A DNA stretch of 64,000 nt from Harmonia axyridis (lineage: Eukaryota > Arthropoda > Insecta > Coleoptera > Coccinellidae), in assembly GCF_914767665.1 (NCBI RefSeq), contig NC_059503.1, positions 30,070,001 to 30,134,000 on the forward strand, given 5' to 3'. Positions within the stretch are counted from its first letter, which is position 1; the number at the start of each line of letters is the position of its first letter. Shown here piece after piece: positions 47,788 to 58,038 of the stretch. Under the pieces are notes generated by a model that was not told where the DNA came from, searched no databases, and saw nothing but the letters and a program-made list of their open reading frames with translations. A program made the position numbers and the translations under genes.

Positions 47788-48160
47788 TTTCTCTAATTCT
47801 GTGGTTATTCCGTTCATTCTTCCACATCTTGTAGAACAAAATCGTGCGAGAATATATCAGAAACGCACAGTTTTCATGGTTATATTTTATTATTATGTGT
47901 TGGTACTCCGAACTTTCCGCCACGGCTTTATCTGTCAATTCATCAATTTGCCTTAAAGAAATCAGTTCTGGCAACCAACATTTTTCAATGCAAAAATCAC
48001 TAAATGATATTTATGGAAATATTTCATTAATTTCATAAGAATGCAATGAATTAGAGAAAATAATGTATAATACTCGTAAAGAAGGCTCATTCTACCACTC
48101 GTTCATTCAAAAACTCGTGGAAGAATATCAATGCCTTCTGCACTTGTATTATAAATAACT
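47788..48160. repeat. Dispersed repeat A, copy 2
   Basis: Nearly identical, about 97% by eye outside indels, to 53391-53798 in the same orientation. It starts CTCTAATTCTGTGGTTATTC and ends CACTTGTATTATAAATAACT. Relative to the other copy it lacks about 33 bp around the CACTTCGTGGCTCG block. No terminal inverted repeats; short 60-75 codon frames recur in both copies on both strands but lack motifs. Confidence 0.8.
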
Positions 48161-48164
48161 TTTA

Positions 48165-48330
48165 TGGCCGCAATTGGAAGATATTGATGTGGACTACAAA
48201 AGTAACGAAACAATCGCAATTTCGCAAGAAAAGTTTCCTGGTCGTGTTATTTCTCTAAGAGGTAATCACAACTGGTCACAGAGATCTTGCGATTTAACAC
48301 CTTCAGACTTTTTTCTTTGCGGCCACGTGA
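48165..48330 (+). pseudogene. mariner-type transposase fragment
   Basis: One frame gives RVISLRGNHNWSQRSCDLTP then SDFFLCGHV, the segment around the last catalytic Asp (normally W..RSCDLTP.DFFLWG). It begins directly after repeat A and ends at the CAAG-rich element, so only about 50 codons remain. Confidence 0.75.
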
Positions 48331-48562
48331 ATAGGGATTCACGACTTGGCTTGATATTCAAGCTACTTTACTCAAGCTCAAGCTCAAGTATCTTGAGATT
48401 GACTTGAAATCGAATCAAGAAGTAGTTTTTCAATATCAAGTCAAGTATTTATTTATTGAGTACTTGACTTAACATTAACTGAAAAATTACTACATATTTG
48501 ATTTGAACATGAGTTGATTTCAAGTCAAGCTCAAGCTACTTGAGCTTGAGTCAAGTATTTCA
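48331..48562. repeat. CAAG-rich foldback element, copy 2
   Basis: It starts TAGGGATTCACGACTTGGCT, as copy 1 does at 5476. The left CTCAAGCTCAAG clusters are mirrored by TTGAGCTTGAG clusters near 48530-48555, so it folds on itself over about 220 bp. It follows a transposase fragment, as copy 1 does, and is directly abutted by the giant foldback. Confidence 0.65.
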
Positions 48563-48564
48563 TA

Positions 48565-49718
48565 GGGTTTTAAAATTCCATGAAAATGCGAACGTAGCTC
48601 GTTAGCTGTCAAATTCTTATCAAAAAAGTTAACAGCTTTAATTGAGTCCATTTTTGGTCACCTACTTGTGACACCCTTTATGAATATTTTTGATGAATTG
48701 AGGACTTCTCCGGGAATTATAGGAGCCAAATATTGCACTACAGCTATGCCACAATGAGCACAATCCTTTCGGAAATGAATAACTATATATTTCGTTCTTT
48801 AAGCGGCATTTCATCATTAATCTGTTCTGTTTATTTCATTAAGAATTGTAGATACTTCTCTGATATGAAATTGACATTATAAATGGACAGTAGAACCCTA
48901 AAAATGCCTCCCCACAAGTGTGTGGGAGGAGCAGAGGAATCAAGGAATATTCTGGCTTAGTGAAGCAGGATTCCTCTGCTCCACAACTGAATAGGGATTT
49001 TGTTGTGCTCAAGGATAGGAATTATAGCGGTTAAAATACCAGAATTACAGACATGAGGTTCCTCTATCCATATAAAGGGTTTTTTAATAAAAAGTTTCGA
49101 TTCAAGGCCATAAAAATGGAATTCGTGAATCATATACACATTCATTGATTTCTCTCAAAATATTATTTTTTTTAACATCAAAATGAAACTTTTTATTGAA
49201 AAACCCTTTATATGGATAGAGGAACCTCATGTCTGTAATTCTGGTATTTTAACCGCTATAATTCCTATTCTTGGGTACAACAAAATCCCTATTCAGTTGT
49301 GGAGCAGAGGAATCCTGCTTCACTAAGCCAGAATATTCCTTGATTCCTCTGCTCCTCCCACACACTTGTGGGCAGGCATTTTTAGGGTTCTACTGTTCAT
49401 TTATAATGTCAATCTCATATCAGAGAAGTATCTACAGATCTTAATGAAACAAACAGAACAGATTAATGATGAAATGCCGCTTAAAGAACGAAATATATAG
49501 TTATTCATTTCCGAAAGGATTGAGCTCATTGTGGCATAGCTGTAGTGCAATATTTGGCTCCTATAATTCCCGGAGAAGTCCTCAATTCATCAAAAATATT
49601 CATAAAGGGTGTCACATGTAGGTGACCAAAAATGGACTCAATTAAAGCTGTTAACTTTTTTGATAGGAATTTGACAGCTAACGAGCTACGTTCGCATTTT
49701 CATGGAATTTTAAAACCC
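48565..49718. mobile_element. Giant foldback element, 534-bp arms
   Basis: Left arm 48565-49098 and right arm 49185-49718 are reverse complements of equal length (534 bp) with an 86-bp loop, and about 98% identical where I compared them. The ends are GGGTTTTAAAATTCCATG and its complement, with TA on both sides. No reading frame in it resembles a transposase. The near-equal length of the arms and low divergence suggest either recent origin or ongoing correction between arms. A 62-codon minus frame near the loop is a by-product. Confidence 0.92.
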
Positions 49719-49793
49719 TATATATCGACATTGAATATGGGATGTTCAAAATTTTTGAAACTTTAATTGCAAAATTATACATACAGTACAATC

Positions 49794-51803
49794 GCGCTAA
49801 TATGAACCCGCGTTATTATGAACCACTCCGTAATGTGAACACAAAATTTTTTGTATTGACTACTCTATAATATGAACATAGTATAATCTCGTTAGTATGA
49901 ACTTGTCGGAACTAGTCTATTTTATTCAAAGGAATGAATCGGTTTTCACGATTTATCGTCATTTATGCATTGCCGGTTCGCGCTTTCATTAGTTGTCTCG
50001 CATTCTTCTTCCGAGTAGTACAATAGCTAAGGAAATGGTGAAAGTGCGTGGAAAATCAAGATGTTTATCTCTTCATGAGAAAGCTGAAGTCTTAGAAGAC
50101 ATCAATAAAGGCCTGAATGTTACCTTATCAGCGAAGAAATATGGAATTGCTAAGTCAACGGTTTGTTCTATAAAAAACAAAAAAATACAAATTCTCGAGA
50201 GAGTAGGCAATACGTTCAGATTGACCAAAAAATGTACACTAAAGAAGACGGAAATGCCAGTAATGGAAATGCAGCTGTATAGATGGTTCCTTGCCCAACG
50301 AGAAAGAAATATGCCGATTTCTGGAGAAATGTACAAACAGAAAGCCTTGAATTTATGTGCAAAGTTTGAATATCTCTGAATTTAAAGCAAGCGACTGATG
50401 GCTCCAGCGCTTCAAAGAACGTTATGGTGTAAGATTCTTGAAAATAACAGGGGAGAAACTCTCGAGTCAGTCAAACTCATGCTGCTTTTAAAGAAAGATT
50501 GAAGAGAGTCATTCAAGAACATGGATTTAACGAACATCAGATATACAACGCTGATGAAACAGGATTGTACTGGCGATTACTACCAGATAAAACGTATGTT
50601 TCCCTAGCCGAAAAATCGGCATCTGGTTTAAAGGTTTCCAAACGAAGAATCACATTTTTGGGCTATTCAAACGCTTCAGACTCGCACAAAATTAAACCTC
50701 TGGTTATTGGATAAGCGAAAAATCCGAGATGTTTCAAGAACTTCAACAATCCCCTTGTATACCGAAACAGTAGAAACGCATGGATGACGTGTAACATTTT
50801 TAAAAATTGGTTTTTCCAACAGTTTGTTCCAGAGGTTCGAAACTTCCTGAGAACTCATTATCTTCCTGAGAAAGCGCTGCTTCTTTTAGAAAATGCACCC
50901 TCCCATCCATCGGCTGAGGAATTGAAAACCAGTGATGGACATATTTTTGTGATGTTTATGCCACCAAATGTAACGCCTCTTATTCAACCGATGGATCAAA
51001 ATGTGCTCAGGCTCACAAAACTTTATTATAGGAACATCCTTCTGAGTTCAATCATCACTGGAGATGAACCGGTAGGATCTGCCCTCAACAAACTTACACT
51101 AAGTGAGGCAATGATGAATTTAGCTGCAGCATGGAACAAGTTGAGCCCTCTGGTTATTAAAAAATGTTGGAATAAGATAATTACCGAGATTGAAAATGAT
51201 AAAATCCGCTAGATGAAGAGAATTTGCCACTATCAGTTTTGCAGAAAAAGCTCACTGGGACGAGAGGTATGGAGTCTGAGGTTGAACAAACAATTTCTCT
51301 GCTTCTAGCTCTACAGCCTATGGAATACTCAGGTCAAGATATAGATGAATGGAACAGAGATAAAGATGCTAATCTAGAAGAGTGCAACGAATCTGAAGAA
51401 AGTGACTGTGAAATTTCTGCCGAGTCAGTTAAAGTCTCACACGCGGAAGCAGTTCAAGCTTTGAACATAGCAATGGAGTGGGCAAAACAGAATACTCTGG
51501 ATTCGACTGAGATACTTACCCTGAAAAACATACATGAGAAAGCAGTTTTATCGAAATTTGCTGCGAAGAAGACCCAAACTAAAATAACATCGTTTTTCTA
51601 CAGAAAAGATCAGTCATTATAATTAACTTGTATCCTTTTATAACTTTATGCGCATCATTTCTATCGATATTCATGTACTCATTACGAAATAAAACTTAGA
51701 AAACATGTAAAAATTCTTATTTCTTGACCTTCACAAATATGAACAGTTTCTGTAATATGAACAAGCCAGAATTATTTGTGTTCATATTAGCGCGATTGTA
51801 CTG
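49794..51803 (+). mobile_element. Tigger/pogo-type DNA transposon, full-length but inactive
   Basis: Both ends read CAGTACAATCGCGCTAATAT on their own strand, more than 20 bp matching, flanked by TA (49792-49793 and 51804-51805). The element is 2010 bp and carries one broken transposase gene (50035-51622). Length, termini and TA target agree with the pogo/Tigger group. Confidence 0.95.
50035..51622 (+). pseudogene. Tigger transposase (CENP-B/jerky-like), broken
   Basis: Domain order is intact across frames: an N-terminal psq-type helix-turn-helix (LSLHEKAEVLEDINKGLNVT), a CENP-B-like second DNA-binding domain (WFLAQRERNMPISGEM, GWLQRF region), and a DDE_1 catalytic core with NADETGLYW (first Asp), LLLLENAPSHPS (normally LDNAPSHPS, so the second catalytic Asp is Glu), and PLIQPMDQNVL (third). 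The C-terminus is acidic. Defects: a frameshift near 50370, TGA in SD-stop-WLQRF near 50391, a shift near 50470, TAA at 50712 within the core and a further shift near 51210. It cannot encode an active enzyme. ATG 50035 (MVKVRG) is the likely original start. Confidence 0.93.
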
Positions 51804-51809
51804 TATTTA

Positions 51810-52285
51810 TTATAATTATTTATATTTCAAAATTTTCATGACGATATATGATGGTATATCGGTTTACGGAAAATTTGGTTAACTTCATCACACTCTACGT
51901 GAAAAGTTGCTCCGAGAATGTTTTTACAGAAAATGTCCCACAGGAACAAAGTGACAATAATCTTAAAATTTTTTTGTTCGTCCAGTCATAAAACAAAAAC
52001 TAACTGAGAACGTCAGTTTTTCAGTTATGATGTTCCCGATGAATCAAGCTACAATTAAAAAAAAATTCTAAATTCGTCCAAAGGTTTCAAGAGAAAATTA
52101 CCTACAAGCTTCGTTGAGAGTATATCCATTCCCTCTATTTTGCCGGTGTGTATACCTACATACCTAATGTTTCATTAACCAATCATCAGTATTTTTTTGA
52201 TCAGAACATATTTCGGCCACGAAAATTTAAAATAAACCGTTAACTTTCGTCGCCTATATGTCGAATGTCAAAAACATTTCGTTTT
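51810..52285. other. Intergenic DNA
   Basis: AT-rich; no gene or paired repeat recognised. Confidence 0.35.
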
Positions 52286-52289
52286 CCAA

Positions 52290-52656
52290 GGCGCCATCTA
52301 TGCTCGAGAACCTTCAACTTCATCCATGCGTTACGAAAAAAAAACACGTTTTTCTTGTGTGAATCGTGAGATATAAGACTGGAACGCGCGTCATCGTCGT
52401 ACCGAAATAGACTTGGCTATTTCTAAGCTTTTCGGCATTTCCTAGCGCCCGCTGTCGAAACCACGACAAAACCGCGAAATACCGCGGAGAAAAATTCATG
52501 AAAAACTGAAAAAACGGCAGTTCGACAGAACGTAGAAAATAAAAATCGTGCCAGTCCGTGAAACATACCATTTTGTTATATTCTCGGGGTTGAGTTACAC
52601 AAAGTGCAAGTTTAAAGTTATTTCCTTCTAAAAATAGAGGAAGAAGTGAATCAGAG
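52290..52656 (+). promoter_or_regulatory. CpG-dense segment, possible promoter/first noncoding exon
   Basis: Within AT-rich surroundings this stretch has an unusual density of CpG (ACGCGCGTCATCGTCGTACC, ACCGCGAAATACCGCGG), a TATAAG at about 52371, and a CTCF/YY1-like GGCGCCATCTA at 52290-52300. It ends at a good splice donor, GAATCAGAG|GTGAGA (52656). It could be the untranslated first exon of the plus-strand gene whose coding starts at 61170; the distance and strand fit but nothing links them directly. Confidence 0.3.
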
Positions 52657-52659
52657 GTG

Positions 52660-53390
52660 AGAGGTTTACTTTGCATTCCATCGGCTAAGCATTCTTAATT
52701 CAAACCCGAATTTGAAAGAAAATATGAACGGCTCCGATTCATGATTTTGAAAGTAACCTAAAGTAATTTAGATGATGGCCAACCCTGTAAAGTTTCTTTA
52801 AAACAAAACAACGACAAAGAATCGTATACCCAAAAATCGATATCTCAATAGTTTTCCTCAATCAAAATATGACTAAAATCAAATCAAATCACTAAAAATA
52901 ATAGTAAAAAAACAACTAAAATGAACCTACAATTCAACAATGAACTAAAGCATTCGGCCAAAGAATGTCGAAATATAGGTCATCTTGATCTTAACTTGAC
53001 ACCAAATTAGTTTGAATCTAAATTAATATCAACGAACACCTTACCAACTTATTTCTGAAATTCTAAAATTATAGGTCCAAGTATTATTCCAAAATGAATT
53101 CAGTTCAACAGTTTATTTGTTTTCAATATATTTGTTTTCAAATTTTAACTCTTTACCATCTACCATATAATTACATGTACACAATTTACTCCACAATTTA
53201 AACCTTTGTCGTGTCAGGTAATTTTGATATTGTTCAGTCCATATTATCCTTCAACCGTCTACTATTTATATTTATTATTCCTAAAACAGACATTAACAAT
53301 CGTTCGTGGAAGAATAAAATTGAAATTTTCGCCGTTAAAGTTTTGGAATATAAAAAAATCATAGAAACAAGTTGCTATTATGGTTATTAT
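52660..53390. other. AT-rich DNA; left member of a direct repeat
   Basis: 53277-53370 (CTAAAACAGACATTAACAAT then CGTTCGTGGAAGAATAAAA) recurs in diverged form at 53801-53910, just after repeat A, so repeat A copy 3 lies between direct repeats. Nothing else recognised. Confidence 0.4.
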
Positions 53391-53798
53391 TTTCTCTAAT
53401 TCTGTGGTTATTCCGTTCATTCTTCCACATCTTGTAGAACAAAATCGTGCGAGAATATATCAGAAACGCACAGTTTTCATGGTTATATTTTATTATTCTA
53501 TGTTGGTACTCCGAACTTTCCGCCACGGCTTTATCTGTCAATTCATCAATTTGCCTTAAAGAAATCAGTTCTGCCAAGCAACATTTTTCAATGCAAAAAT
53601 CACTAAAATATATTTATGGAAATATTTCATTAATTTCAATGAAAATGCAATGAATTAGAGAAAATAATGTATAATACTCGTACAGAAGGCTCATTCTACC
53701 AGTCGTTCATTCCAAAACTCGCCACTTCGTGGCTCGTTTTTGAATTTTGAACTCGTGGAAGAATATCAATGCCTTCTGCACTTGTATTATAAATAACT
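53391..53798. repeat. Dispersed repeat A, copy 3
   Basis: Best-preserved copy of the family; compare 47788-48160. Contains the ~33-bp CACTTCGTGGCTCG segment missing from copy 2. Ends TGCACTTGTATTATAAATAA. Confidence 0.8.
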
Positions 53799-54099
53799 AT
53801 TCTAAAACAGACCTTAGGAATCGTTCGGGAAAGAAAATAAGTTAAATTTTCTCTGTCACATTTTGAAGTTCACAGTTTTCAAGTTTTAGAATATGAAAAA
53901 TCATATGAACAGAACTATCTTTCAACAATAAACAGTTCGACACTAGAAGTGAGAAAAATATATGAATATAAATGTAAAAAATGCAATAAAGTATACATGG
54001 AAATTAATTCGTTCTAAATCCGAATAAGAACTGCAATATTTTCGTGGCTAGAACTTTATGGCAAAAAGTATTGTATTGAGTATCATTCTAAGAATATAT

Positions 54100-54430
54100 A
54101 TATTCTCAATTTCATGACAATTCGCATGAAATTTTGTACAAAAAACGATCCATGAATTTTTAAGGAAAAACATCAAGGAACCAAATAAGAAAGAAAGAAT
54201 AAGGAAAGCCGTGATGTTTGGATCTTTTGAGCGCTCGTTCATTCATGCGCCAATTACACCCTTGAAGACCACAGAACTGTAAATAAGACTATGTGGTCTC
54301 CAACAGTGCAAATGGCGCATGAATGACGAGCGCTCAAAAGTTTCTTGCTTCACATCGCGTCGGTGCTTTGGTCATTTTTTTTTTACGATGTTCTTCTAGG
54401 CTTTTCTATGATCCTGACGACGCTATCCAC
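54100..54430. repeat. Dispersed palindromic repeat, best core at 54228-54345
   Basis: The core has inverted arms CTTTTGAGCGCTCGTTCATT, CATGCGCC and, on the other side, GGCGCATGAATGACGAGCGC, TCAAAAG, with GACCACA/TGTGGTC nearer the centre. Outer parts carry the family blocks GAAATTTTGTAC and TCTATGATCCTGACG. Related copies, usually only one arm, lie at 5600-5890, 16213-16255, 22676-22720, 43835-43945, 45060 and 54930. Confidence 0.65.
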
Positions 54431-54689
54431 ACGAAGCTTAAAATGTTTATTTACAGGAATAACCCAATTATAATGATTCACCAAAAAAAAAAGAAGAAAT
54501 TTACAATTCATTACGAACATAAACTATCTTATACAACTCCTAAATATCAACAATATTAAAAAAAATGAACAATTCAGTAATTCTACATAAATACAAATAT
54601 ATTCTTTCTCTAAAAACAACTTGGGAAATGTTGAAAATGTCAATAAAACCGCATGATTCCAAAAAAAATGGAGTTGAATTTTTTATCGT

Positions 54690-55015
54690 TCTGATGATGT
54701 GATCAGATTGAAATTTTACACGGAGCTTGAAATCGTTATTTCATATCAACATCCAAAATTGAAGTTTGTCAGTTTTGTGGCCACAGAAATATTGATTTTT
54801 TTTTCGATATTTTTGATTCGTGAAATTTGCACCAGCCTTTGTCTTTCTACTTCCGAATGCAAATTTTCATCTCGATCGAATATGCAGTTTTCAAATTGTG
54901 ACGAAACGATAAAGCAATCTGTTCGGAGAATGAGCGCTCAAAAAATTACTTCTATGAACGAATGATGCGGGTTCGACTCCCACCGCTGGATATTCATTTT
55001 ATTTTATTTAATATT
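54690..55015. repeat. Dispersed repeat copy ending in a tRNA-like B-box
   Basis: Family blocks: GATGTGATCAGATTGAAATTTT, CATCCAAAATTGAAGTTTG, GAGAATGAGCGCTCAAAAAA. Directly after, GCGGGTTCGACTCCCACCGC (54967-54986) matches a pol III B-box and T-arm. No A-box or cloverleaf could be assembled upstream, so it is at most a tRNA or SINE remnant. Confidence 0.4.
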
Positions 55016-55124
55016 GTAGATATAATCTCAGATCTCGGTTTAGTTAGTGTAGGGGCAAAATCCAACAAGGGATTCCGCAAATTAGGCCTTCGAAACTAAC
55101 TTAACTGCTAATTCGATGGAGATT

Positions 55125-55400
55125 ATTATGCATCATGCAGAATTTTATGTCAATTCGATACCAAAACTAGACCTAGTTGAGATTCTACGTGTGAGTATGA
55201 AATAAACATCACAAGCTTCATGGAAAATTTCAACTTCAATAAAAAATTCATGCAAAATATCCAGAAAAAAATTCGCGACAAGCAATTAAAGCTTGAAATT
55301 GTTATTTTAGATCGAAATGGAAAATTTCATTTCGATCGAATCCACACTTCGAAATTTTCAGGAAAATATATAGGCCATATACAGGTTGTTTCCAAATTAG
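55125..55400. repeat. Dispersed repeat copy
   Basis: CATGCAGAATTTTATGTCAATT, CAAGCTTCATGG and AAGCTTGAAATTGTTATTTT with CGAATCCACACTTCG. It overlaps a 91-codon plus frame (55220-55495) that I regard as noncoding. Confidence 0.4.
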
Positions 55401-55589
55401 ACTCGAACCTTGGAGGACGTATTAGTATGACTTATTTGCTATCGTTTGAGCCATATTCAGTGATAACCAAAAATCAAAGTTTACGAGATATTTGAGTTCA
55501 TGTGATTTTTAAAAGATATCTCACCTTACTTAATATTTCGTGAATTCTTCCTACGTTGACCAAATTTGATTATAATTTTGGATTATTTT

Positions 55590-55710
55590 CGTGGCCTGTG
55601 AGGAGTCCGGATCTAACACCGTTAGAATATACGAAGCAGCGAGAAGATTGAAAGTAAATTTCAGGCGGAAAGTAACAACTGAAGAAATAAAAAAGAAGGT
55701 ATAAGGAATT
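55590..55710 (+). pseudogene. mariner transposase fragment
   Basis: The frame reads WPVRSPDLTPLEYTKQRE, the PDL.P.D/E catalytic box, followed by VNFRRKVTTEEIKKKV and, after a stop, GIVEVISN. About 40 codons survive. Confidence 0.7.
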
Positions 55711-55714
55711 GTGG

Positions 55715-56670
55715 AGGTTATTTCAAACATAATTTATGAATACATTTCCTACTGAAATTTTGAGTTTAATTGCAATGAAAAAACATTTGATTCATTACTT
55801 TCCTTTCTTTTGTTCTTTCCCTCAAATCAAAAACTGATGAAATAAAACTAGTGCCTGCATTCTAACGAAAACTTTTTTTGGAAAGTCATACAAATTTTGT
55901 GGAATTCAAAATTGGCAATCAATTGCCATATTGAAATTAGCGATCTTTTGGGTGAACGAATGCCCAAAAATTGCACTAGTCTTATTCTGAGCTCTGGATA
56001 AAGAATAGATTGATTGTTTTTCTTCGATTCTTGTATTTTGCACACTTTAAAACTGTGGAAATCCAGGAAAGCTGATTTTTTCCCAAATTTTCATTATCAA
56101 TGACAATAAACAAACAGAAAGATCTCTCAACTCTTGAGAGCTTTCATTTTTTCTTTTTATTGACGAAAGTTCTTGACAGTTGAAGAAATAATTATGTCAA
56201 ACGATCAAGTTAGGGCGATTAAAGCTGCGAAACAAAAACAAATCGTATGTCGGTGTATGAACAAGGCCACCTTAAAATAGATCGAAAATAAATCTTGAAC
56301 GTCCCACGGACTCCGGCCATTTCCTTTATTCCTCAGAAAACTTCTAACATGCACTGGCCAACGATATGTTTTTAACTTTTGGAATCACCAAGCCATATTT
56401 TTTAAAATCCCTGCAGATATATCGCATCGGAGATTCTTCAAAGTTGACAATATTCATTCATCATTCTATTCGAGATGAAACAAAAGAATTTCAAAGTATC
56501 TCAACTCAGCAAAACGACTCGTGTAACTGTCACAATATTCATTTACATTACAATCAAAAAATTTTTGGACCTGAAATCTCAAAAAACAGGTACTTTCAAA
56601 TGGATTTTTCAAAAGTGCGCGCCTGTATTACACATTTCTAACCCCAGATTATATGTTATTTGACAGCTGG
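55715..56670. other. Intergenic DNA
   Basis: No gene or paired repeat recognised. Overlapping frames at 56366-56663 lack motifs. Confidence 0.35.
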
Positions 56671-56679
56671 AGGTTTGCC

Positions 56680-57015
56680 GTTTATAAAAATGGAGTCGTA
56701 TACATTACAAATACGTATTGAGATTATTGATTTATTTAATGAAAATGGTCGTTCTGTGAGAATTGTATTTCGCAAATTACATGAAGTTTATGGTCAACAC
56801 AATCGTCCAACTGATCCACAAATCGGTAATATAATCCAGAAATTGCAAAAAGCTGGTACGTAAAAGATCGAGAAAGACGTCAGTATGCTGGTGTCGGGAA
56901 GAAAATATTGGTGATGTGGGTGATAGTGTTGCAGCTAATACGTCAATTTCCCGACGTTCAAAACAATTTTGACTTTCGTGACATTTGGAGATCGGTGATT
57001 ACGTTAAGCTACGCT
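56680..57015 (+). pseudogene. mariner-type transposase, N-terminal HTH (truncated copy)
   Basis: The open frame MESYTLQIRIEIIDLFNENG, RSVRIVFRKLHEVYGQHNRP, then QIGNIIQKLQKAGT is the DUF4817-type helix-turn-helix that starts many insect mariner-like transposases. After a stop at 56861 the relic continues with SISRRSKQF and ends at the small palindromic element at 57020. This is a separate copy from the one at 59455, because both contain the RRSKQ segment. Confidence 0.82.
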
Positions 57016-57019
57016 TTTC

Positions 57020-57118
57020 TCGGACCATCTCCGTCGACCGCCGCGTTACGACGACTTCATCTAACCAATCCCAATTCTAGCAATCTCGTAGACCGCTAGG
57101 GTCGACGTAGACTGTCCA
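57020..57118. mobile_element. Small palindromic MITE, copy 1
   Basis: It starts GGACCATCTCCGTCGACCGC and ends with the imperfect complement GGGTCGACGTAGACTGTCC. A second copy at 59666-59783 shares the whole length (CCGCGTT.CGACGACTT, CCAATCCCA.TCTAG). The copy lies in a mariner relic, and its right end is within 10 bp of the PIF/Harbinger insertion. Confidence 0.65.
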
Positions 57119-57125
57119 AGCCTTA

Positions 57126-57889
57126 GGCCCAGTTTCACCAAACAGCACTTTATCCCAGATTGATTAAACTCAGCTTGTTACTAAAGCAGGCTTAACAGTG
57201 TTTTCTGTTTCACCATGCATCAACCCGTCCGAAGATGATCGCGATTAACCAAATCGCGATTAAATAGTCAAACCATTTGGCAACGTTGTGAACAAAAAGT
57301 TATATAGTGTTCTGTATCGTATTAGCAGTGATGACCACCATTGGCGCTAGGTGTCAGGTGTCATTCATTCATAACTCGTAACATTTCAAATCATTTGTCA
57401 TCAACAAAGTTAATTTTTGCCAAAAATGTCGAGTGATGTGCTTCGAAATGTCGGAAACTTGCAGAAGTTAAAAAGAAATTATCCCATTTCACAAAACCAC
57501 ACATTCTGGAAAAAAAACTGTATAAGTAATTTTATTAACTTATTTATTTTTATTAACAAGTTTAACTGCTTCTTAAATAATATTTCCATCAAACATTTTA
57601 AATGGGAAATATTGAGCCTATACATATAGTCATATTTTGATAAAATTGACCTAAAAATTAGAAATTTCCGGAAAAATAATTACATAGACAAGAGTTCCAT
57701 ACTGATAAATAATCATTAATCTCAACTTGAAAGGTTATAATCCTCCAAAAATGGCCGATTAGTGCTAAATCGCGATTGGTCGATTAAATGGCGCTTTGGA
57801 GTGTGGTGAAACGCTACATTACATTAATCGTGATCTAATGCCTCACTTAAGAGCCAAGTCAAGATTAAAGCATTTGGTGAAACTCGGCC
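57126..57889. mobile_element. PIF/Harbinger-type non-autonomous element, 764 bp
   Basis: The termini are GGCCCAGTTTCACCAAA on the left and, reversed, GGCCGAGTTTCACCAAA on the right. A 3-bp TTA target duplication is present on both sides (57123-57125 and 57890-57892), as is typical of PIF/Harbinger. The interior contains inverted AATCGCGATTAA-like blocks and a 70-codon frame at 57417 without recognisable domains. No DDE nuclease gene is present. Confidence 0.85.
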
Positions 57890-58038
57890 TTAGAACATTA
57901 ATAAAAGGAACGCAAATCGCCTTGTAATTGATGCATTTGTTTTAAATCCAACATTCGTCACTCCTTGTCTGACGCGACACCATAGCAGTAGCATAACATA
58001 ATTTGATTTATTTCGAAATTATCAAAAACAGTTTACAA

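Noticed and set aside
47777..48038. 60-65 codon frames recurring at 53359-53653
   Set aside because: They recur only because repeat A is duplicated. Both strands are open in the same place and there are no motifs.
48957..49145. 62-codon frame in the giant foldback
   Set aside because: Lies in an arm and the loop, with no similarity to a transposase; a by-product of the palindrome.
54961..54990. tRNA-like B-box GGTTCGACTCC suggesting a tRNA gene
   Set aside because: No A-box at the right distance and no acceptor, D or anticodon stems could be built; at most a SINE or tRNA remnant.
57417..57629. 70-codon frame in the PIF/Harbinger element as a Myb-like or nuclease gene
   Set aside because: Too short and no Myb repeat or DDE motif; the element appears internally deleted.
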